DNA of 7,266 nt from Gammaproteobacteria bacterium (GCA_026197015.1 JAPHRB010000097.1:1-7266); one strand, 5' to 3'; positions 1-6,853 are shown, numbered from the stretch's first letter. Notes: a model not told the origin generated them from the letters alone. Program-made: numbers and translations.

Positions 1-255
1 ATGGATAATCTGCAAAGCTCAAAAGAGCTTTATCACCGTCTGGCTTTAAGTGAAAATGGGTTTGTTTTTGATCCTGTCAGCGGCCAGAGTTTTACTGTAA
101 ATGAGACTGGCATAGAGCTTCTGCGTCTGCTTCAGAAATCAGCTGATATGCAGCAAGTACAGGAAACACTGACTGAAATTTATGATGCCCAGCCTAATGA
201 GTTAGAACGTGATATCAATGACTTTACCAGTTCACTGTCTGAATTAATGAGCTGA
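1..255 (+). CDS. PqqD-like peptide-binding/chaperone protein
   Basis: A small 84-residue protein that looks like a member of the PqqD family, the winged-helix-like fold that binds precursor peptides for modifying enzymes in RiPP pathways. Visible hallmarks are two short beta-strands with the turn FVFDPVSGQSF (residues 21-31), then N34 and G37 leading into an amphipathic helix (TGIELLRLL, 36-44), and a C-terminal helical part with the acidic pattern ELERDINDF (67-75). The length is normal for the family (about 80-95 aa). It has no signal peptide and should be cytoplasmic. It ends 1 nt before the ATP-grasp gene, so the two are almost certainly co-translated. The window begins at its ATG, so the promoter, ribosome-binding site and any longer start cannot be judged. 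Family placement rests on pattern recognition; its peptide partner is unknown and no radical SAM enzyme is visible nearby. Confidence 0.75.
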   Translation: MDNLQSSKELYHRLALSENGFVFDPVSGQSFTVNETGIELLRLLQKSADMQQVQETLTEIYDAQPNELERDINDFTSSLSELMS

Positions 256-256
256 T

Positions 257-1312
257 ATGCCAAATAATAAGCTCACAGTGGCGATAACGGGTATGAATGC
301 CAAACCCGATAATCCCGGACCTGGTTTAGCGGTTTCACGCTGCTTAACTGAATCAGAAGATTTCAGCGGCAGAATCATAGGTCTGAGTTATGATGCGCTT
401 GATCCTGGCCTTTATCTTAAAGACTATTGTGATGTTGGATACCTGCTTCCATATCCTTCCTCTGGTGATGATGCTTTTCTTGAGCGGTTAACTGAAATTC
501 ATGAAAAAGAACACATTGATATATTTATCCCTTGTCTGGATGCTGAACTGCCCAGCATTATTCGATTAAATTCTGTTATCAATGAAATGGGCATTAAAAC
601 CTTTTTGCCCACTGCGGAGCAATTTCGCTTACGAAATAAAGACAAGCTGGTTGAATTATCCAGGTTGGCAGGTATTGGTTGCCCAAGAATAGAAGCCATA
701 AGTAATACGCAGTTCTTTTATGAATGTCAGGATGATAACTGGACTTTTCCACTGGTAGTAAAAGGCCTCTTTTATGACGCGAAAATTGTATATAACCCTG
801 AGGAAGCCATAATTGCATTTAAATCTATTGCAGCTGAATGGGGGTTCCCCGTTCTGGTACAGGAGTTTGTTAAAGGTGGGGAGTACAACCTGACTGCAGT
901 AGGTGACGGTAAGGGTAATATGATTAGTGCGGTGATGATGAAAAAAATGGCCGTAACCGATAAAGGCAAAGCCTGGGCAGGGGTGACTGTGCTGGATAAT
1001 AAACTGTATGAGGCAAGTCATCAGTTAATAAAAGCCTTGAACTGGCGCGGGCCTTTAGAAGTTGAAGTGCTTAAAGATACTAAAGGTAATTATAACTTAC
1101 TGGAAATAAACCCTCGTTTTCCAGCGTGGATATATTTATCACATGGTGTAAACCGAAATTTACCAGTGGCTTTGATTAAACTGGCCATGAATGAAACGCC
1201 GCCAGATTATGAAGATCTTAAACCCGGAATTTTATTTATTCGATATGCGCAAGAAGTGATAGTGCCGATGAGTAAATTTGAAAACCTTGTTGTCAATGGT
1301 GTTAACGACTAG
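257..1312 (+). CDS. ATP-grasp domain carboxylate-amine ligase
   Basis: A 351-residue ATP-grasp enzyme of the carbamoyl-phosphate-synthase/biotin-carboxylase-like type. Such enzymes activate a carboxylate as an acyl-phosphate and join it to an amine or other nucleophile. The N-terminal Rossmann-like pre-ATP-grasp domain shows TGMNAKPDNPGPGLAVSRCL (11-30), with the glycine-rich turn. The linker carries the family's RNKDKLVEL (126-134). The ATP-binding half has PLVVKG with K169, the hinge strand VLVQEFVKGGEY (199-210), then EVEVL (268-272) and LLEINPRF (281-288), in which E283, N285 and R287 match the Mg2+/phosphate-binding residues. The catalytic core therefore looks complete. No membrane segment or signal is seen, so it is cytoplasmic. 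The start is 1 nt after the preceding stop, suggesting translational coupling because no strong Shine-Dalgarno precedes it. Substrates cannot be read from sequence; context suggests an amino acid and a peptide or carrier. It is not recognisable as a known primary-metabolism ligase. Confidence 0.9.
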   Translation: MPNNKLTVAITGMNAKPDNPGPGLAVSRCLTESEDFSGRIIGLSYDALDPGLYLKDYCDVGYLLPYPSSGDDAFLERLTEIHEKEHIDIFIPCLDAELPSIIRLNSVINEMGIKTFLPTAEQFRLRNKDKLVELSRLAGIGCPRIEAISNTQFFYECQDDNWTFPLVVKGLFYDAKIVYNPEEAIIAFKSIAAEWGFPVLVQEFVKGGEYNLTAVGDGKGNMISAVMMKKMAVTDKGKAWAGVTVLDNKLYEASHQLIKALNWRGPLEVEVLKDTKGNYNLLEINPRFPAWIYLSHGVNRNLPVALIKLAMNETPPDYEDLKPGILFIRYAQEVIVPMSKFENLVVNGVND

Positions 1313-1332
1313 TTATTTTTAATGGAATTAAT

Positions 1333-2736
1333 ATGAATAACGTAACAACTGAAGCTAACAGAAAATCCGCGAAAAAAACCTGGAAAAAACCAACTATATC
1401 ACCGGTTCGTTCAGGTATTCAGAGCAAATTTGGTGCAACAACACATAATCAATGGAAAGATAATATTGATGGTGTGCTCATTAAAGATCTAATCGATAAA
1501 CACGGTTCACCCCTGTTTGTGATTTCAGAAAAAAAACTCCGCGCTAATATGCGTCGTTTAAAACGTGTATTTATGGCGCGATACCCCGATGTGTTATTTG
1601 GCTGGTCTTATAAAACCAATTATCTCGGCGCTGTGTGTAATGTATTACATCAGGAAGGTTCCTGGGCAGAAGTTGTGTCTAATTTTGAATATGAAAAAGC
1701 ACGTAGTCTTGGTGTGCCCGGTGATAAAATAATATTCAATGGCCCTTATAAAACACGTGACATACTTGTCACGGCAATAAATGAAAATGCCAGAATACAC
1801 ATTGATCATATAGATGAATTATATCTAATTGAAGACATCAGTAATGAATTAAACAAGGACGTGAAAGTTACATTACGACTGAATTTTGATACAGGTTACA
1901 CAGAACCCTGGAGCAGGTTCGGATTCAATGTAGAATCAGGTCAGGCTTTAAATGCAGCCTGGCGTATAACATCCAGTAAACATCTAAAGTTAACGGGTTT
2001 ACATAGTCATATCGGTACATTTATTCTTGAACCATTAGCTTACTCTTCACAAGTTCGTATCATGTGTGAGTTTATGAAAACAGTTGAAGATAAAACAGCT
2101 TGTGAAATTGATTATATTGATGTGGGTGGAGGTTTTGCTTCATTAAATTCATTGCAGGGTATTTATCTGCCACCTGAACAGGTTGTACCCAGTATTGAAC
2201 AATATGCTGATGCCATAACTTCAGTGTTGTTGGAATATACAGAAGAACGTGTTGCGCGTGGCAGGTCTAGACCACAACTTGTGCTGGAAACAGGCCGCGC
2301 TGTGGTTGACGATACCGAAGTCTTAATTTCTTCCGTGTTTGCTAATAAAAAATTACCTGATGGTCGAAATGCCATCGTGCTTGATGCAGGTGTAAATCTT
2401 TTATTTACCGCATTCTGGTATAACCATCATATAACACCGACCCGGCCACTGGATGGTCGTGCAGAAGAAACAGTGCTCTATGGTCCTTTATGCATGAACA
2501 TTGATGTGTTACGTGCAAGTATTATGTTGCCACCGATTAATGTAGGTGACACATTAGTTTTTAGTCCTGTTGGTGCATACAATAATACCCAGTGGTTACA
2601 GTTTATTGAATATAGACCGAATGTGGTGATGGTTCATGAAGATCAAACGGTTTCTGTAATAAGAGAAGCAGAAGATTTATCAGTAGTGACTGCGCAGGAA
2701 CGTTTACCTGAGCATTTAAAAAATCCTTTTAAATAA
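1333..2736 (+). CDS. DapDC/ODC-family PLP-dependent decarboxylase
   Basis: A 467-residue fold-type III PLP enzyme of the diaminopimelate/ornithine/arginine decarboxylase superfamily. The Schiff-base lysine is K94 in GWSYKTNYLGA (canonical Y-x-x-K-x-N). Other family marks are SRFGF (194-198), GLHSHIGT (222-229), the phosphate-binding DVGGGFAS (263-270), LETGRAVV (318-325), GPLCMNIDVL with C387 and D391 (384-393, canonical C-x-x-x-D from the partner subunit), and GAYNNTQ with Y416 (414-420). All main cofactor and catalytic positions are thus present and an active dimer is expected. A basic, probably disordered extension of about 45 residues precedes the catalytic fold. The specificity residues do not let me choose DAP, ornithine or another substrate; the setting beside ATP-grasp and PqqD genes argues against the housekeeping lysA role and for a tethered amino acid, as with BtrK of butirosin biosynthesis. 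Start ATG lies 20 nt after the ATP-grasp stop with a weak GGA 6 nt upstream. Confidence 0.9.
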   Translation: MNNVTTEANRKSAKKTWKKPTISPVRSGIQSKFGATTHNQWKDNIDGVLIKDLIDKHGSPLFVISEKKLRANMRRLKRVFMARYPDVLFGWSYKTNYLGAVCNVLHQEGSWAEVVSNFEYEKARSLGVPGDKIIFNGPYKTRDILVTAINENARIHIDHIDELYLIEDISNELNKDVKVTLRLNFDTGYTEPWSRFGFNVESGQALNAAWRITSSKHLKLTGLHSHIGTFILEPLAYSSQVRIMCEFMKTVEDKTACEIDYIDVGGGFASLNSLQGIYLPPEQVVPSIEQYADAITSVLLEYTEERVARGRSRPQLVLETGRAVVDDTEVLISSVFANKKLPDGRNAIVLDAGVNLLFTAFWYNHHITPTRPLDGRAEETVLYGPLCMNIDVLRASIMLPPINVGDTLVFSPVGAYNNTQWLQFIEYRPNVVMVHEDQTVSVIREAEDLSVVTAQERLPEHLKNPFK

Positions 2737-2745
2737 AGATAAAAC

Positions 2746-4932
2746 TTGAATAAAGAAGAAACAAATCGAATAGGTTCTCTGCATAACAATGTTCTGGGTG
2801 TGCTTAGAGCCTATGCGACTATATTATTTTTAGATCATCCAGTCACTGGTTTAATCATATTAGTTAGTACTCTGTTTTTTCCAAATCTTGGTATTGCCGG
2901 ATTAATTGGTGCTGTTACAGGGCTGGTACTAGCTAGATTTTTAAACTTCCCGCAAATTTCAAGTGGTATGCATATTTATAATAGTTTACTGGTGGGTCTA
3001 TCATTAGGCGCATTTTTTCAGCTTGATTATTATCTGATCATGCTCATTATTTTAGGCTCAGTACTTGCCGTTTTTCTCACCGTTGCATTAGCAACAGCAT
3101 TATGGCGACATGATGAATTACCCGTTCTCAGTTTACCATTTTTCATTGTTGCCATGACTATGGCATTTGCCGCACGTAGTTATCAAAGTCTTCAGTATTA
3201 CATTGCGCCTTACTCTGCTGCTGGTGATTTTATTAATGTCTGCGTTGATACGTTTTTAAGTTCAATGGGTTCTATATTTTTCATGGCAAATCCAATGGCC
3301 GGTCTGGTGTTGTTTGTTATTATCTTTATTCATTCGAGATACCTGGCTTTGCTGGCGTTGGGTGGTTACATCGTGGGGTATGCATTGCTGATATTTCTAA
3401 CAGGCAATATTAATCCTAATCTTGCGATCTGGAGTGGGTTTAATTTTGCGCTTACAGCAATGGCGGTAGGCGGTATATTCACCATACCTGGCGTTTACGG
3501 TTTTATAGTAGCGATGATATCGGCAGCACTCGCGGCATTAGTTACAACGGCCATGCAAAATTTATTATTAGGTTATGGGTTGCCGGTTATGGCCTTTCCT
3601 TTTTTAATTACTACCTTAACGGTGTTAGCGGCATTACGTCGGAGAATTGGTTTATCGGCACCCTATATGGCGCCCATACCTGCTTTACCTGAAATTAATT
3701 TTGAGCGAGCCAGGCTGGCTAAAGTGCGCAATGGTGAAATTGGCAGTATTCCTTTGTTGTCACCATTTTACGGTGAGTGGGATATTTACCAGGGATTTAA
3801 TGGTGAGCATACGCATAAAGCCCCCTGGCAACATGCGCTTGATTTTTACATGCTTGAACAGGGTAAAAGTTTTTCCGGTGATGGTTTAGAGTTAGAAGAT
3901 TTTTACTGTTTTGGTTTGCCTGTTTTATCACCTGTTTATGGAGTGGTGATACGAACCTATGATCGCTTTAATGATAATAAACCTGGCGAAATGGATACCA
4001 AAAATAACTGGGGTAACTTTATATTAATTCGACTTGATACCGGTGCACATGTTTTATTAGCTCACCTGAAGAAAAGCAGTATTAAGGTAAAAGAAAAAGA
4101 CAGAGTCGAGCCGGGTGCAGTGTTAGCAGCGTGCGGTAATTCGGGTCGTTCACCACAACCTCACTTACATCTGCAAACTCAACATGATGCAGCACTGGGG
4201 GCGCCTACGGTACCCTTTCATCTAGCAAGTATTGTGGTTGATGATAATAAAACAAAGCCCAGTTATAAGGTCGTGTCGCGACCTGACAAAGGTGATCATG
4301 TTCAAGCTGCAGAAAATGATGACAAGTTGGCGAGGAATCTGCATTTACCTGTTGGTCGATCACTTAACTATAAAATGCAATGTGCAAACAGTGAACAATT
4401 TATCGAGCGAAAGATGCATGTGGAAGTCACACTAATTGGACAGTATCGTTTTATAAGTGATAGTGGTGCAAGTGCGGCATTTGAAGAAGATAATGGTGTG
4501 TTGGCTTTTTATGATCGTACCGGGCCAAAAGATGTTGTACTTGATGCCTGGTTATTGGCGAATGGTTTAACACCATTAACAGACAAGGCATTTAACTGGT
4601 TAGATTCACCCTCGGTTAGTTTGTTACCGTTAAGTTTTATGCAGCGCTTATGGTTAAATATCAGGTACCCAATGGGCTGTGGTCTTCTTAGTCAGTATCA
4701 TCGTAACTGGAATAAAGCAGATAATCAGTGGTTGCAAAGCGCAAGTCACCAACTGAACAAAACATGGCAGGCGAATACTCGATCTATTATATCTGCAGAT
4801 AAAGGTTGTGTTGCTTACAGTTTAGAATTTAATAATCAAATTTATACAGCAGAATTGACCGATATTGGTCTGATGAGTGATGCGGGTATTCCCGGCTGGC
4901 GTGAATCGGTATCTGGAAAAACAAAGTTATGA
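2746..4932 (+). CDS. Urea-transporter-like membrane protein fused to M23 peptidase domain
   Basis: A 728-residue fusion. Residues about 15-300 resemble the bacterial urea transporter (UT) family: an internal duplication of two five-helix halves, each with the UT signature LPxxTxPF in variant form (LPVLSLPF 125-132; LPVMAFPF 279-286), and the second-half stretch SGFNFALTAMAVGGIF (230-245). I count ten hydrophobic helices, at about 33-47, 48-64, 76-92, 95-118, 125-142, 182-197, 199-219, 231-247, 249-272 and 279-297. Residues about 335-500 resemble an M23 (lysostaphin-like) zinc metallopeptidase: HALDF (363-367), LLAHLKK (437-443), ACGNSGRSPQPHLHLQ (462-477) with the H473-x-H475 pair. The final ~225 residues match nothing I recognise. 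The start is TTG: an in-frame stop sits at 2740-2742 and the next ATG falls inside the membrane domain (M75). It lies 9 nt after the decarboxylase stop. The usual substrate of the family is urea, but no urease genes are seen, so the cargo is open. Confidence 0.88.
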   Translation: MNKEETNRIGSLHNNVLGVLRAYATILFLDHPVTGLIILVSTLFFPNLGIAGLIGAVTGLVLARFLNFPQISSGMHIYNSLLVGLSLGAFFQLDYYLIMLIILGSVLAVFLTVALATALWRHDELPVLSLPFFIVAMTMAFAARSYQSLQYYIAPYSAAGDFINVCVDTFLSSMGSIFFMANPMAGLVLFVIIFIHSRYLALLALGGYIVGYALLIFLTGNINPNLAIWSGFNFALTAMAVGGIFTIPGVYGFIVAMISAALAALVTTAMQNLLLGYGLPVMAFPFLITTLTVLAALRRRIGLSAPYMAPIPALPEINFERARLAKVRNGEIGSIPLLSPFYGEWDIYQGFNGEHTHKAPWQHALDFYMLEQGKSFSGDGLELEDFYCFGLPVLSPVYGVVIRTYDRFNDNKPGEMDTKNNWGNFILIRLDTGAHVLLAHLKKSSIKVKEKDRVEPGAVLAACGNSGRSPQPHLHLQTQHDAALGAPTVPFHLASIVVDDNKTKPSYKVVSRPDKGDHVQAAENDDKLARNLHLPVGRSLNYKMQCANSEQFIERKMHVEVTLIGQYRFISDSGASAAFEEDNGVLAFYDRTGPKDVVLDAWLLANGLTPLTDKAFNWLDSPSVSLLPLSFMQRLWLNIRYPMGCGLLSQYHRNWNKADNQWLQSASHQLNKTWQANTRSIISADKGCVAYSLEFNNQIYTAELTDIGLMSDAGIPGWRESVSGKTKL

Positions 4933-5906
4933 AATATTTCATTAATAAATTTTTATTGGGGCTAATGTTTATTTGCAGTTCCTTATATGCAGAAGCGAAC
5001 AACAACTGGTATATGTCTGCCAGTGCAAATATTAGTTTTAATGCTTTTTCTAAATCACAAAATTTAGATACACAGTCTGAATTAGGTGTTTTTGTTGATG
5101 CAGATTATCTTGAAAACTATGGCTTAAGTGCCGGCTTGATATACCAGAGCCAGGGGCAGAAAAGCTTCGATAATATAAGTAATAATATTTTATTTCTGGG
5201 TGCGCGATATCATATTTACCCAGAATCAGTGCCTGGCAAGTTAAGTCTTTCATTAGAAACCTATACAGCAAATGAAAGCTCAACAGTTAAAACAACCAGC
5301 ACACAAACACCTGGTTCAGGTTCAGGTGGGCCTTCGACAGTAACCATCGCTACAGAGATAATTAATGATTCGATGGATATAATTAATCCTGTTGTTTCGT
5401 ATTTAAATTATACAAAAACATTTTATGTTGATCTGGGTTACGCCCAGTCTGAGTATGCTTCAACAGACCCTGAAATTGGTAAACTTAAAGTAAAACAGTG
5501 GGCGCCGACTATTGGTTTTTCCTTTAATGACCAGTATGACTGGCTACAGTTTCGCTATTATAATATTGAGCTATCTAACGACACTAGAAGCCCGGGTATT
5601 ACTGAAACCTCAGCCAGTGAATTTAAATTAACCCATTGGTTGAATAATAATGAAAACTCCAGTTTTAATAATATACAGTTTATTATGCTTATAGGGGAGC
5701 GGTTGTTTGCAGTAGATGCCGATGCAAGAAAAGTTTATAACCTTGCTGATATGCAAACTTCAACTTACTCAATTGGCGGCAACTGGAAGAATGTAAATAA
5801 AAATGAATTTTATCTCTATGCGGGTGTAGAAAATTATGAAGATCCAGAGTCAAATGAAAACTATAATAATGTGTTTTTATATTCAGGTTACAAAAAATAC
5901 TGGTAA
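4929..5906 (+). CDS. Predicted outer-membrane beta-barrel protein
   Basis: A 325-residue exported protein of no family I can name. Residues 1-21 or 1-23 form a Sec signal peptide (KYFINK basic start, FLLGLMFICSS core, cleavage at LYA|EA or AEA|NN). The mature part alternates polar and hydrophobic residues in aromatic-rich strands (WYMSASANISFNAF 27-40; YGLSAGLIYQSQG 64-76; FYVDLGYAQSEY 165-176; FYLYAGVENY 294-303) separated by Asn/Asp-rich turns, and the chain ends in FLYSGYKKYW with a terminal Trp, as beta-barrel proteins recognised by the BAM machinery usually do. A Gly/Ser/Thr/Pro-rich segment at about 115-140 is probably a long loop. Its ATG overlaps the stop of the UT-M23 gene (ATGA, 4 nt), a strong sign of translational coupling and hence shared function. 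Role is not readable from sequence; a pore or a structural outer-membrane partner of the transporter is inference. Confidence 0.7.
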   Translation: MKYFINKFLLGLMFICSSLYAEANNNWYMSASANISFNAFSKSQNLDTQSELGVFVDADYLENYGLSAGLIYQSQGQKSFDNISNNILFLGARYHIYPESVPGKLSLSLETYTANESSTVKTTSTQTPGSGSGGPSTVTIATEIINDSMDIINPVVSYLNYTKTFYVDLGYAQSEYASTDPEIGKLKVKQWAPTIGFSFNDQYDWLQFRYYNIELSNDTRSPGITETSASEFKLTHWLNNNENSSFNNIQFIMLIGERLFAVDADARKVYNLADMQTSTYSIGGNWKNVNKNEFYLYAGVENYEDPESNENYNNVFLYSGYKKYW

Positions 5907-5915
5907 GAGAATGTT

Positions 5916-6524
5916 ATGAAAAAAATACTGATTAAAATGATGAGTGCTTTACTATTTGTTGTTGCTTCATTTAGTGCAGTTTCTGCAGATGACGCCTGGA
6001 TGAGAAGTTATACGCTGGAAACAGCGGGTCAATATGCGGCAGCAGCACAATCAATCGAACATTTTTTAAAAGAAATACCCACTAATGAGTTTGCAGTATT
6101 GCGCAGTGCGTGGCTTTATTATTTAGCAGAGAATTACTCCCGTTCAATTAAGTATTATCAAACAGCCCTGGAAATTAATAAAAATTCAATAGATGCCATG
6201 TTAGGCATGAGTCTGCCTTTAATGGCGCAGGGGCGCTGGAGAGAAGCCGCTTCGATGACTCAGGAGGTGATAAAAATATCTAAATTTAATTATCTGGCCC
6301 ACACCCGACTTATGACTTGTGAAGATAATTTAGAACAATGGGAAACACTAGAAAAACATGCTGAAACGCTGATTGTTTATTATCCTTCTGATGCAACCAT
6401 ACTGGTATATCTTGCGAGGGCGTATAGTCACACTAATAAGGGCCTAAAAGCTAAAGAAGTATACCAGCAGGTTTTACAGCGTTATCCAGGGCATCTTGAA
6501 GCCAGTAAATTTCTGTCTAAGTGA
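5916..6524 (+). CDS. Exported tetratricopeptide repeat (TPR) protein
   Basis: A 202-residue protein with a clear signal peptide (MKKILIKMMS basic start, ALLFVVASFS core, cleavage near AVSA|DD at residue 24), so periplasmic or envelope-attached; there is no lipobox cysteine. The mature part is helical with TPR-like repeats: about 27-57 (ETAGQYAAAAQSIEHFL), 58-92 (WLYYLAENYSRSIKYYQTAL, with the usual aromatic and small-residue pattern), 93-125 (LPLMAQGRWREAASMTQEVI) and 160-193 (LARAYSHTNKGLKAKEVYQQ). TPR proteins are protein-interaction scaffolds rather than enzymes. It begins 9 nt after the beta-barrel gene with a purine-rich AAGAGA upstream of the ATG, so it very probably belongs to the same transcript and may hold envelope components of the system together. 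A partner cannot be named. Confidence 0.85.
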   Translation: MKKILIKMMSALLFVVASFSAVSADDAWMRSYTLETAGQYAAAAQSIEHFLKEIPTNEFAVLRSAWLYYLAENYSRSIKYYQTALEINKNSIDAMLGMSLPLMAQGRWREAASMTQEVIKISKFNYLAHTRLMTCEDNLEQWETLEKHAETLIVYYPSDATILVYLARAYSHTNKGLKAKEVYQQVLQRYPGHLEASKFLSK

Positions 6525-6565
6525 TAAAGTGGTTTATTTTAAATACATTATGAAGTTGCCAGATC

Positions 6566-6570
6566 AGGAG
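6566..6570 (+). promoter_or_regulatory. Shine-Dalgarno AGGAG before the six-cysteine protein
   Basis: AGGAG lies 8 nt ahead of the ATG at 6579. It is the best Shine-Dalgarno in the window and decides this start over the in-frame ATG at 6603 (Met9). It also suggests that this gene is translated independently of the coupled genes upstream. Confidence 0.7.
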
Positions 6571-6578
6571 AATAAATC

Positions 6579-6782
6579 ATGGTTGTAAAACGCAGGCATG
6601 AAATGGGTGCAGGGGGGCAGTGTATATGTCCAAAATGCAGTAAAAAAACAACACACCATGATGGTATACCATGTCAGGATGAACGCTGCCCGGACTGTGG
6701 TGTAAAACTGTTTAGAGAAGGTTCATACCACCATAAACTATTGCTAAAAAAGCAGGAAGAAAAACAAAAAAAGGACAGTTAA
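6579..6782 (+). CDS. Small six-cysteine zinc-ribbon-like protein
   Basis: A 67-residue protein with six cysteines at 15, 17, 20, 32, 37 and 40, including two CPxC knuckles (CPKC 17-20 and CPDC 37-40), and histidines at 26, 27, 51 and 52. This layout suggests binding of one zinc ion through the two knuckles, or possibly an iron-sulfur site. The GAGGQC start, GIPCQDERCPDCG centre and REGSYHH ending look like a conserved small-protein family, but I cannot attach a function. The C-terminus (53-67) is a lysine/glutamate-rich tail that could contact nucleic acid or acidic protein. There is no signal peptide, so it is cytoplasmic. It lies 54 nt after the TPR gene, with its own good Shine-Dalgarno, and may be either the last gene of the operon or an unrelated neighbour. 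Confidence 0.7.
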   Translation: MVVKRRHEMGAGGQCICPKCSKKTTHHDGIPCQDERCPDCGVKLFREGSYHHKLLLKKQEEKQKKDS

Positions 6783-6805
6783 GCATAATTGGGTAACAAA
6801 TAGGT

Positions 6806-6851
6806 GCCAGAGCAGTATTGTTTATGATATTAGTGGGTTTTGTGCTCTGGC
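6806..6851. repeat. 9-bp perfect inverted repeat, 28-nt loop
   Basis: GCCAGAGCA at 6806-6814 is perfectly matched by TGCTCTGGC at 6843-6851. It lies 23 nt after the stop of the six-cysteine gene. The loop is long and no T-run follows, so it is not a normal intrinsic terminator; an mRNA 3' structure or a protein-binding site is possible. Confidence 0.5.
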
Positions 6852-6853
6852 GT

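Noticed and set aside
656..1021. A 121-codon open frame on the - strand inside the ATP-grasp gene
   Set aside because: It lies wholly opposite a gene with intact catalytic motifs, and its translation (Cys/His/Phe-rich, no domain) looks like a reading-frame shadow. The other antisense frames at 499-969, 2163-2375 and 5050-5283, and the + strand frames at 3647-3889 and 4232-4435, fail for the same reason.
2746..4932. Evidence for a urea-use gene cluster
   Set aside because: The membrane domain resembles urea transporters, but no urease or urea carboxylase subunit gene is present in the window and the neighbours are unrelated to urea breakdown.
6612..6617. A run of six G in the six-cysteine gene as a phase-variation tract
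   Set aside because: Six is short for slipped-strand switching, and it encodes the Gly-Gly of a motif that looks conserved.
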